Shown piece by piece: positions 1 through 7,060 of a stretch of DNA of 39,650 bases. Under the pieces are notes generated by a model. It was not told the origin of the DNA and did not search any database. It saw nothing but the letters and a program-made list of their open reading frames with translations. The position numbers were made by a program, and so were the translations under genes. Source of the stretch: an uncultured Muribaculaceae bacterium (GTDB lineage Bacteria > Bacteroidota > Bacteroidia > Bacteroidales > Muribaculaceae); the NCBI GenBank assembly GCA_910586565.1, contig CAJUIT010000023.1:1-39650 (forward strand), given 5' to 3'. Numbering within the stretch: position 1 is the first letter of the stretch; each line of letters begins with the position of its first letter.

Positions 1-7
1 TATCCAC

Positions 8-48
8 GCCGGGGTCACACGCAACAGCGAGTGACCCCGGCTTTTTTT
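8..48 (+). terminator. Rho-independent terminator of an upstream gene
   Basis: An 11-bp perfect stem (8-18 with 31-41) with a 12-nt loop is followed directly by seven T residues (42-48). This is the classic intrinsic terminator shape on the + strand. The gene it ends lies left of the window. Confidence 0.85.
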
Positions 49-131
49 ATGCGCCCGCGCGGCGCAGACGAAAAGACAAAAGACGAAAAGCGACAATAGT
101 TCGCATAGCCGCCCATTCGGCGCAGCCCCAC

Positions 132-156
132 GTAGAGCCGCCATATATGGCGGCTC
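132..156 (+). repeat. REP-like palindrome with GTAG foot (type C)
   Basis: A GTAG tetranucleotide at 132-135 leads into a perfect 22-nt palindrome at 135-156 (arms GAGCCGCCATA / TATGGCGGCTC), so the foot's last G is also the first palindrome base. The layout, GTAG plus palindrome, matches the other REP-like elements in this window, though the palindrome sequence differs. REP elements of this shape are substrates of RAYT transposases in other bacteria. That this copy is one is an inference. Confidence 0.5.
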
Positions 157-246
157 GGAACAGCCATCTGAACAATCGGCTCGGGACAGGCGCTCGCAAA
201 CAAGGGTGTTTAAAGTTTGGCTACGATTATCTGCATGCATGTATTC

Positions 247-2991
247 TTAATCCATTGGTGGCATACACGGCGGTTGAGGATAATCTATTTCATTTTGGAT
301 CTTATGCGGGTGGGTGAATTGGTTCTTGTCGGGAAACAGTAGAGGAAGATTATGCCCGTTTGCTTCAGGATGTATTGATAAGGCATTTTTACGGTCTATT
401 TCTTCTATTCCCGTATTAAGAAACTTAGTGTAGTATTCTTTATAAATCTTGAGATTTTCAATTGCTCTGAAGGGGAACAGATGCCTTACATTTACAAAGT
501 TGATTTCATTTTTCAATCCGGATTCTCGGTTTATAATGAGGTGTTTAATTCTATCCGGACGTATATTGGAATAATAAACAGAGTTAAAAGCTGATTCAAG
601 TTTGTCTACAATAGTGTTCAATTCCGGATCCCCTTCTGTACAGGGCAGTGATAGGAGTGCAATTTGTCTGTCAATGCTACTGGGATGCTTGGGGGAAAGG
701 AAATCTGAATTATTGGGCACCTCAAGCATAATTTCGTCTTTATCAATGCCGACATTCGATTTGCTGTTTTCTATTACTGCTAATGCAAAGGCTCGGTAAT
801 CTTCTTCCGTATTTAGTTTCTCCTTGAGTATGGACAGAATATTTACGTCTAAAACAGGTTTTGTTGAATGTCGGATTAAATCGGCGTGCTGTGTACGCAC
901 AAATCCCGCAACTCTTAGCTCAAAAATTTCGGTAATTTCGCTACTTGATAAGTGATGGTATTTTTCAAAATAATCACTTTTATTGAGTATAGCCGCGCGT
1001 ATTTCACGGGAAATGGAGTCCATCGCCTCCTTATTGAGAGTGATGGAGTTCTCGAAATAGGTTATGTTGCTTTCTTTGGCAATCTCTGTACGATCCCCCT
1101 TAATGTCAGTTAAGTTGTTAAAGCAGAATGAGAGAGAGTTTTTTTGCTTCTCAATATCCGATATTGAGTCCTCTATTGTATTTGCAAATGTTTGAATACG
1201 AGAAGTGATATTGCCCAAAAGGGCAATAATCGAATTGCAAAGTTTTTTTGCGGCGTTTAAAGCGCTTATTCGAGTTTTGAGGGTGTAAAAATTTTCGGCA
1301 ACATCTATATAGTTGCGGCAATATTGATTACCGGATATTTTACGTTTGACAATGGAAAATCTATTCCATTTAGCTGTCATTTCCGCAAGTTGTGTTCGTA
1401 CCTCATCCAAGCGAATCTGTTCATTTCTGAGGGATTCTTCGATATACCTTTCTGTTGAAGTGAGTTTCTCATGCAGAAGGTTAAATGCTACGTTTATGCT
1501 CTCAATGGAAATCTCACCTTTTTCCCAAAGATTTAATAACTCTTGCTTTATGTTGTTGCAGATGTATTCCGCCGTATGGCAGGCGTTTGCTTCTTTAGAT
1601 TGGAAATAGGCGCTTACTCCTTTATTGCGGAAACCTTGCATAAAGTATTGCTCCATTTCTCCGCTTATGTAGTTGATTGAATCAGATGTCGCTGTAACCA
1701 TTTCACAGAGAATAACGGCAACTTCATGCCATTCTTCTGAAAAGCTTGGGTATGCTTTGTCGTTTGGTAGGATGCTCAGGTTATATGTGAGGTGTTCAAT
1801 ATCGACTTTCCATTTGAACAGGTTCTCATTGCTGAGATACATATCGGGGTTGTCACGTGCAATTTTCTCATTAGCATAGCCTTTATGCTCAATCCAGTTG
1901 TTGAATTTGAATTGCATCAATATGTTCTGGCAAATAGTGTAGGCGGAATGTAGAAATACTTTCTGCTCGGGATAAATGATGCGTGTTATGCCGAATGTCG
2001 ACACCTTTTTTGTCCGTGCCAAAGGAATCTCCCAATTTGTTTCGGGGGAGGTTTCATCAAGTTCGTCACAAAACTCGCACATACATTCGAAATAGAAGTT
2101 CCTCAAAAAACTCTGATTATTATAATTATCGTTTTGTTTATAGATATCGTGGATAAGGGAAAACACGAAGTCGCTTATGAGTTTTGGTACATATCGGATA
2201 TTATTAGATTCTTCCGAACTGTCACATATCACATTGATGGCATCGGCAACTCCATGTTTAATGTTGCTATATATCTTTGACCGGTCGTGTATAGTTATGT
2301 CAGAAGGAAGCCATCTGCCTGTTTGAAGTGCGTTTAGTTCTTTGATAGCCGCATAGGCATTCGAATAGGTTTGTGGATGCTGTAAATCAGAAGATTTTGC
2401 ATTGGGTAGCACGGCATATACAAAAATACGGGCATTCGGAAGTATGTTCCGGGTTTGTACGATTGCATCGATAATTGTTCCTGAACCGGCACTCTCGCCT
2501 AATCCGGCAAAAATGTGGACTACGGGGTTTCCGTAAAATGAACAATTCCATACATCCTGCATTTCAAATTGCAGAACGTGCTGAAATTCGACCGAATTTA
2601 TTGCGAAGAAGATTCTTGCGGCCAAACGGGTCGGGCATGAGTTGTCCCGATAACATCCCACAGCATTTTTAACGGCATCGGCATCGTGCACAAACTCACG
2701 CACGCTCGGATAACACTCAACATGTGATAATACTTCTTGTAAATTAAACTTCCCAATATGAAGACATTCATTTGCCGTGAATGACACATCTTGTGACATT
2801 AAGCGAAAGCCGGGATAATGATTTTCAGCGTGGCTCATCATCTCGCTGGAGGTGTCAACATAAATAATCGAAATTTGCTGCTGACGGCGTTCTTCATGCG
2901 ATGGAAATTTTTCAACCATTCGCTTTTTAAATTCGCGCAGGATTAGTCCCCCTGTTCCTCCAAGTCCTATTAGTATGTGCTTTTGGCTCAT
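247..2991 (-). CDS. Tubulin-like protein (Tubulin_2 / FtsZ-like family)
   Basis: A 914-aa protein with the hallmarks of a divergent prokaryotic tubulin/FtsZ homologue. An N-terminal nucleotide-binding loop GLGGTGG lies at residues 9-15, a beta-strand ending in Asp (IIYVD, about 42-46) follows, and a tubulin-signature-like GLGESAGSGT lies at 163-172. The region around 510-650 is rich in charged heptads and probably forms coiled coil. No membrane segment or signal peptide is seen, so it should be cytoplasmic. The family was described as FtsZ-like proteins implicated in membrane remodelling, often with VWA-domain, GTPase and OmpA-type partners. None of those partners is nearby. Codon and base use is clearly more AT-rich than in gpmI and fumarase next door, suggesting acquisition. 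The ORF looks complete; the ATG at 2991 follows a leader of about 130 nt. GTP binding and polymerisation are inferred, not shown. Confidence 0.75.
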   Translation of the reverse strand: MSQKHILIGLGGTGGLILREFKKRMVEKFPSHEERRQQQISIIYVDTSSEMMSHAENHYPGFRLMSQDVSFTANECLHIGKFNLQEVLSHVECYPSVREFVHDADAVKNAVGCYRDNSCPTRLAARIFFAINSVEFQHVLQFEMQDVWNCSFYGNPVVHIFAGLGESAGSGTIIDAIVQTRNILPNARIFVYAVLPNAKSSDLQHPQTYSNAYAAIKELNALQTGRWLPSDITIHDRSKIYSNIKHGVADAINVICDSSEESNNIRYVPKLISDFVFSLIHDIYKQNDNYNNQSFLRNFYFECMCEFCDELDETSPETNWEIPLARTKKVSTFGITRIIYPEQKVFLHSAYTICQNILMQFKFNNWIEHKGYANEKIARDNPDMYLSNENLFKWKVDIEHLTYNLSILPNDKAYPSFSEEWHEVAVILCEMVTATSDSINYISGEMEQYFMQGFRNKGVSAYFQSKEANACHTAEYICNNIKQELLNLWEKGEISIESINVAFNLLHEKLTSTERYIEESLRNEQIRLDEVRTQLAEMTAKWNRFSIVKRKISGNQYCRNYIDVAENFYTLKTRISALNAAKKLCNSIIALLGNITSRIQTFANTIEDSISDIEKQKNSLSFCFNNLTDIKGDRTEIAKESNITYFENSITLNKEAMDSISREIRAAILNKSDYFEKYHHLSSSEITEIFELRVAGFVRTQHADLIRHSTKPVLDVNILSILKEKLNTEEDYRAFALAVIENSKSNVGIDKDEIMLEVPNNSDFLSPKHPSSIDRQIALLSLPCTEGDPELNTIVDKLESAFNSVYYSNIRPDRIKHLIINRESGLKNEINFVNVRHLFPFRAIENLKIYKEYYTKFLNTGIEEIDRKNALSIHPEANGHNLPLLFPDKNQFTHPHKIQNEIDYPQPPCMPPMD

Positions 2992-3126
2992 GTGTCGTAT
3001 CTGCCGTTAGTATGGTGTGTTTTACTGATGTTAAGTGGCTCGAATTAAAGATGGTAGTCACTGAATATATTACTCATTTATTTGAGACACTTATTCCATA
3101 AAGATAAGGTAAATAATTGGTTTCGG

Positions 3127-3134
3127 CAAATTTA
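3127..3134 (-). promoter_or_regulatory. Candidate -7 box for the tubulin-like gene
   Basis: Read on the minus strand this is TAAATTTG, a perfect match to the Bacteroidota -7 consensus TAnnTTTG. It would give a leader of about 130 nt. No clear TTTG is seen 19-21 nt upstream. A second near-match, TATCTTTA, lies at 3099-3106. The box sits in one arm of a 10-bp inverted repeat. Confidence 0.4.
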
Positions 3135-3201
3135 TGGAATTTTGAAAAAACTATTGGATAAGTTGGATTGTCGAATAAGGTTGCTCGTGATGGTGAAATT
3201 A

Positions 3202-3236
3202 AAGCGGGCACGGAGTGGCGTACTCTGTGCCCGCTT
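3202..3236 (-). terminator. Intrinsic terminator of gpmI
   Basis: A stem of about 15 bp (3202-3216 with 3222-3236, one G-T wobble) with a 5-nt loop lies some 60 nt past the gpmI stop. On the minus strand it is followed by a T-rich tail (TTTAATTT). Confidence 0.75.
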
Positions 3237-3293
3237 GTGGGGATGGCATGTGCATGCGGAGGCGCTGCACATGGAGTTGTTGATGCTAAGACA

Positions 3294-4811
3294 TTATGGC
3301 TTGACGAGGTTGTGGCCGGTCATTTCGGCGGGCTGGGGGATGCCCATGATGTGGAGGATGGTGGGGGCAACGTCGGCGAGGATGCCGTTGGCCACGGTGG
3401 CGTTCTTGTCGGAGGTCACGTAAACACAGGGCACGGGGTTGAGCGAGTGGGCTGTGTTGGGGGTGCCGTCGGCGTTGATGGCGTGGTCGGCGTTGCCGTG
3501 GTCAGCGATGATGATGACTTCATAGTCGGCGGCTTTGGCTGCTTCAACGGTGTCTTTCACGCAGTCGTCAACAGCTTTCACGGCCTTCTCAATGGCTTCG
3601 TAGATGCCGGTGTGGCCAACCATGTCGCCGTTGGCGAAGTTCACTACGATGAAGTCGTATTTCTCGCTGCGGATTGCCTCAACGAGTTTGTCTTTCACTT
3701 CGTAGGCGCTCATTTCGGGCTTGAGGTCGTAGGTGGCAACTTTGGGTGAGGGCACAAGGATGCGGTCCTCGCCGTCGAAAGCCGATTCGCGGCCGCCGTT
3801 GAAGAAGAATGTCACGTGGGCATATTTCTCGGTTTCGGCGATGTGAAGCTGGTGTTTGTACTCTTTCGAGAGGTATTCGCCGAGAGTGTTCTGCACGTTT
3901 TCCTTAGGGAAAAGGATGTGAACGCCGGTGAATGATGCGTCGTAGGGGGTCATGCAGTAGTACTGCAGGCCGGGGATGGTTGTCATCCCTTCCTCGGGCA
4001 TGTCGTGCTGAGTGAGCACCACGGTGAGTTCCTTGGCGCGGTCGTTGCGGTAGTTGAAGAAAATCACAACGTCGTCGGGCTTGATTGTGCCGTCGATGGT
4101 GGCGTTGTTGATGGGTTTCACGAATTCGTCGGTCACATCCTCGTCGTAGCTTTCCTGCATGGCTTTAACCATGTCGGTGGCCTGTTTGCCTTCACCTTTC
4201 ACCAGAAGGTCGTAGGCAACTTTCACGCGGTCCCAGCGTTTGTCGCGGTCCATAGCGTAGTAGCGGCCGATAATCGATGCGATTTTGCCGGTTGTTTTCT
4301 CGCAGTGTTCGGTGAGCTGTTCGATGAAGCCCTTGCCAGAACGGGGGTCGGTGTCGCGGCCGTCCATGAAGCAGTGGAGGTAAACGTCGTCGAGGCCATA
4401 TTCCTTGGCGATGTCGCAGAGTGCGAAAATGTGGTCGAACGATGAGTGCACACCGCCGGTTGAGGTCAAGCCCATGAAGTGGATGGCCTTCTTGTTGTTT
4501 TTAGCGTAGGAGAAAGCGTTTTTAACTTCGGGGTTCTCGAGGATTGAGCGGTCGGCAATGGCCTTGTTGATTTTAACGAGGTCTTGATACACAACGCGGC
4601 CGGCACCGATGTTGAGGTGGCCTACTTCGGAGTTGCCCATCTGGCCGTCGGGGAGGCCAACGTTCTCACCCGAAGCCTGAAGCTCGGAGTGGGGATAGTT
4701 GTTGATGAGGTAGTTCCAATATTCGGGGTGTGCCGAATAGATTGCGTCGCTTTTTGTGTGGTTACCGATTCCCCAGCCGTCGAGAATCATCAGTAATGCT
4801 TTATGTGCCAT
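3294..4811 (-). CDS. gpmI: 2,3-bisphosphoglycerate-independent phosphoglycerate mutase
   Basis: A 505-aa cytoplasmic enzyme interconverting 3-phosphoglycerate and 2-phosphoglycerate in glycolysis, using two metal ions and a phosphoserine intermediate. The N-terminal metal-site motif DGWGIG starts at D11. The catalytic serine is S61 in GNSEVGHLNIGAGR. The second metal cluster is represented by NFANGDMVGHTG and ADHGNAD in the C-terminal third. Length and motif order are those of the family. The gene lies downstream of fumarase on the same strand and has its own terminator. The 137-nt upstream spacer carries A-rich leader repeats but no clear TAnnTTTG box, so read-through from the fumarase promoter is possible. 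Confidence 0.97.
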   Translation of the reverse strand: MAHKALLMILDGWGIGNHTKSDAIYSAHPEYWNYLINNYPHSELQASGENVGLPDGQMGNSEVGHLNIGAGRVVYQDLVKINKAIADRSILENPEVKNAFSYAKNNKKAIHFMGLTSTGGVHSSFDHIFALCDIAKEYGLDDVYLHCFMDGRDTDPRSGKGFIEQLTEHCEKTTGKIASIIGRYYAMDRDKRWDRVKVAYDLLVKGEGKQATDMVKAMQESYDEDVTDEFVKPINNATIDGTIKPDDVVIFFNYRNDRAKELTVVLTQHDMPEEGMTTIPGLQYYCMTPYDASFTGVHILFPKENVQNTLGEYLSKEYKHQLHIAETEKYAHVTFFFNGGRESAFDGEDRILVPSPKVATYDLKPEMSAYEVKDKLVEAIRSEKYDFIVVNFANGDMVGHTGIYEAIEKAVKAVDDCVKDTVEAAKAADYEVIIIADHGNADHAINADGTPNTAHSLNPVPCVYVTSDKNATVANGILADVAPTILHIMGIPQPAEMTGHNLVKP

Positions 4812-4864
4812 TGTTTTGTTTTCTGTTTTGAGTTTTAAGTTTTAAGATTGGGCGGAGTCAATTT

Positions 4865-4897
4865 TAGTTTTCAGCCTGAAGTTTTTAGTTTTCAGTG
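4865..4897 (-). repeat. Short leader repeat, two copies upstream of gpmI
   Basis: Two copies of a TTTAGTTTTCAG-type motif (plus-strand reading) occur here. They read CTGAAAACTAAA in the gpmI-sense strand, about 55-85 nt before the start codon. The same motif precedes the fumarase gene (6611-6625) and lptG (around 35837-35850), always in the same orientation to the downstream gene. Confidence 0.45.
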
Positions 4898-4948
4898 TTT
4901 CAGATTATGCTCCGCCGTTGATGAGAGTTTTAAAAGCGTTGCCGCCGA

Positions 4949-6598
4949 TTATTTTGTGATGGGGCAAGCTGTGCATTTCTGCTGTATTTCCTTGAAGAAA
5001 TCGTTGCCCTTATTATCAACAAGAATGAATGCGGGGAAGTTCTCAACCTCGATTTTCCAGATGGCTTCCATGCCGAGTTCGGGGTATTCGAGGAGCTCTA
5101 CTTTCTTTATCGAGTTTTTGGCGAGGATTGCCGCGGGGCCGCCGATTGAGCCGAGATAGAAGCCGCCGTTGTTTTTGCAAGCGTCGGTCACCTGCTGGCT
5201 GCGGTTACCTTTTGCAATCATAATCATTGAACCTCCGGCTTTCTGGAACTGGTCTACGTAGGGATCCATGCGGCCGGCTGTTGTGGGACCGAATGAGCCC
5301 GACGCCATTCCTGCGGGTGTTTTGGCGGGACCGGCATAGTAGATGGGGTGGTTCTTGAGATACTCAGGCATGGGTTCACCCTTGTCGAGACGCTCTTTGA
5401 TTTTGGCGTGAGCGATGTCGCGCCCTACAATGATGGTGCCGGTGAGCGACAGACGTGTTGCCACGGGGAATTTGTCGAGCTCGGCGAGCACTTCGGGCAT
5501 GGGGCGGTTGAGGTCGATTTTCACTGCATCGCCTTCCCCTGCGTTGCGGAGTTCCTCGGGGATGAGTTCGCCGGGGTTGGCATCGAGTTTCTCAATCCAC
5601 AGACCCTCTTTGTTGATTTTCGCTTTCACGTTGCGGTCGGCCGAACAGCTCACACCCATGCCGATGGGGCACGATGCGCCGTGGCGGGGGAGACGGATAA
5701 CGCGGATGTCGTGGGCGAAGTATTTGCCACCGAACTGTGCGCCGAGACCGATTTTCTCCGATGCCTCTTTGAGCTCTTTTTCGAGCTCTACGTCGCGGAA
5801 TGCGCGACCGAATTCGTTACCTGTTGTGGGGAGGTTGTCGTAATATTTGATGGAAGCTTTCTTGACCGTTTCGAGGTTCTTCTCGGCCGATGTGCCGCCG
5901 ATTACGAACGCGATGTGGTAGGGGGGGCAGGCCGCGGTGCCGAGAGTTTTCATCTTCTCCACGAGGAAAGGCACAAGAGTTTTGGGATTGATGATGGCCT
6001 TTGTTTCCTGGTAGAGATAGGTTTTGTTGGCCGAGCCGCCACCTTTGGCCACAAACACGAAGTGGTATTCGTTACCTTCCTCGGCGTGGATGTCGATTTG
6101 AGCGGGGAGGTTGCAGCCCGTGTTCACCTCGTCATACATGTTGAGGGGAGCGTTCTGCGAGTAGCGGAGGTTATCGGTGGTGTAGGTGTCGTAAACGCCC
6201 TTTGAAAGCATCTCGGCATCATCGCAGCCGGTGTAGACACATTGGCCTTTCTCGCCGTGCACGATTGCCGTGCCGGTATCCTGGCAGAAGGGGAGCTGCC
6301 CTTTGGCTGCCACCTCGGCGTTGCGGAGCATGGTGAGAGCCACATATTTGTCGTTCGACGAAGCTTCGGGGTCGGAGAGGATTTTAGCAACCATGAGGTT
6401 GTGCTCGCGGCGAAGCATGAAAGCGTTGTCGTGGGTTGCCTGGCGTGCAAGTACGGTCAAGGCTTCGGGCTCGACAACCAGAAACTCGTGGCCGCCCCAA
6501 TTCTCGGTGCGCACGTAGTCGGATGTGAGGTGATAGTACTCAGTGGTGTCGGGTCCCAGAGGGAACATTTTCTGATAGTGAAAAGGTTTAGTTGCCAT
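4949..6598 (-). CDS. Fumarate hydratase, class I (4Fe-4S)
   Basis: A 549-aa single-chain class I fumarase (alpha and beta domains fused, as in E. coli FumA/FumB) that hydrates fumarate to malate. The three cysteines that ligate the catalytic 4Fe-4S cluster are at C105 (PFCQDTG), C224 (GTAACPP) and C318 (GMGVSC), the same numbering as E. coli FumA. The C-terminal beta domain holds the GPTTAGRMDPYVD segment. In anaerobic Bacteroidales the enzyme runs in the reductive branch leading to succinate. Two TAnnTTTG boxes lie upstream at 6707-6714 and 6792-6799, giving a leader of about 100 nt or more that ends in an A-rich stretch. fumA and fumB cannot be told apart here, so no symbol is given. Confidence 0.95.
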   Translation of the reverse strand: MATKPFHYQKMFPLGPDTTEYYHLTSDYVRTENWGGHEFLVVEPEALTVLARQATHDNAFMLRREHNLMVAKILSDPEASSNDKYVALTMLRNAEVAAKGQLPFCQDTGTAIVHGEKGQCVYTGCDDAEMLSKGVYDTYTTDNLRYSQNAPLNMYDEVNTGCNLPAQIDIHAEEGNEYHFVFVAKGGGSANKTYLYQETKAIINPKTLVPFLVEKMKTLGTAACPPYHIAFVIGGTSAEKNLETVKKASIKYYDNLPTTGNEFGRAFRDVELEKELKEASEKIGLGAQFGGKYFAHDIRVIRLPRHGASCPIGMGVSCSADRNVKAKINKEGLWIEKLDANPGELIPEELRNAGEGDAVKIDLNRPMPEVLAELDKFPVATRLSLTGTIIVGRDIAHAKIKERLDKGEPMPEYLKNHPIYYAGPAKTPAGMASGSFGPTTAGRMDPYVDQFQKAGGSMIMIAKGNRSQQVTDACKNNGGFYLGSIGGPAAILAKNSIKKVELLEYPELGMEAIWKIEVENFPAFILVDNKGNDFFKEIQQKCTACPITK

Positions 6599-6706
6599 AT
6601 ATTTTTCAGTTTTTTAGTTTTCAGATTTAAAAATCAGGAGAGAGCGCATGGTTGCTTGGCGGCCGACCCGATTTTAGGCAGCCGCGAGCCCAACGCTCTC
6701 AACCCG

Positions 6707-6714
6707 CAAAGATA
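6707..6714 (-). promoter_or_regulatory. Promoter -7 box for the fumarase gene
   Basis: Minus-strand TATCTTTG matches TAnnTTTG perfectly. A second perfect copy sits at 6792-6799 in a similar context (TTCGTATCTTTG in both), suggesting tandem promoters. The -33 elements are weak. Confidence 0.5.
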
Positions 6715-6791
6715 CGAAGAATCTTCGACGAGAAAAATAGCGAAAGGCGGCCAAAGGCCGGTTCGCGTTGGCGCAGCCAATTTTATTGAGT

Positions 6792-6799
6792 CAAAGATA
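6792..6799 (-). promoter_or_regulatory. Second upstream promoter box for the fumarase gene
   Basis: Minus-strand TATCTTTG, 85 bp upstream of the first box and sharing the TTCG just before it. It could be an alternative start site or a duplicated promoter. Confidence 0.35.
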
Positions 6800-6896
6800 C
6801 GAAAAATCCGCGACACGGCCGCCCCCTGAAAATCAGAAAAAACGGTCGGTTTTCGGTGAATTGATTGCAGGAATATTATGGCGCTTGTGAAAACTT

Positions 6897-6921
6897 GTAG
6901 GGACGCACGGTTCGTGCGTCC
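6897..6921 (+). repeat. REP-like palindrome (type A), GTAG foot
   Basis: GTAG at 6897-6900 is followed by a palindrome with 9-bp arms GGACGCACG / CGTGCGTCC and a 3-nt loop. It forms an inverted pair with the copy at 7004-7020 and resembles the copy inside hsdR (9499-9520). Confidence 0.6.
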
Positions 6922-7003
6922 GCCAATAGGATGATTTTGCAAAGAATACAAGGCATCCACACAGCAGTGCCACCTCGCATTGACGGTTGACAATAGAGTG
7001 GAG

Positions 7004-7020
7004 GAGCCGTGCGTCCCTAC
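7004..7020 (-). repeat. REP-like half element (type A), inverted partner
   Basis: GAGCCGTGCGTCCCTAC is the reverse orientation of the type A element. Its GTAG foot reads as CTAC at 7017-7020. The distal arm is degenerate. With 6897-6921 it makes a head-to-head pair of about 124 bp just past the hsdR stop. Confidence 0.5.
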
Positions 7021-7060
7021 AATGTTGGAGGAGGGGAGGGAGCGGTGGTTGTGGCTTATC

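Larger units (their letters stand above)
2992..3293. other. Intergenic region between gpmI and the tubulin-like gene
   Basis: This 302-bp AT-rich spacer holds the gpmI terminator (3202-3236) and a candidate promoter box for the tubulin-like gene (3127-3134). It also has a 10-bp inverted repeat, ATTCCATAAA at 3093-3102 and TTTATGGAAT at 3131-3140, which overlaps the promoter box. No convincing gene is present. Confidence 0.6.
6599..7060. other. Intergenic region between hsdR and fumarase genes
   Basis: This 462-bp spacer holds two minus-strand fumarase promoter boxes, a short leader repeat at 6611-6625, and an inverted pair of GTAG-footed palindromes (6897-6921 and 7004-7020). The long reading frames here run through these repeats, and no gene is supported. 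No clean terminator for hsdR is seen. Confidence 0.55.

Noticed and set aside
15..203. 62-codon minus-strand frame at the left edge
   Set aside because: It runs across a terminator hairpin and a REP-like palindrome and has no protein-like composition.
5348..6205. Long plus-strand frame (285 codons) opposite the fumarase gene
   Set aside because: It is the antisense shadow of a well-supported gene in GC-rich DNA; similar shadows oppose gpmI, ligA, tgt and the TonB receptor.
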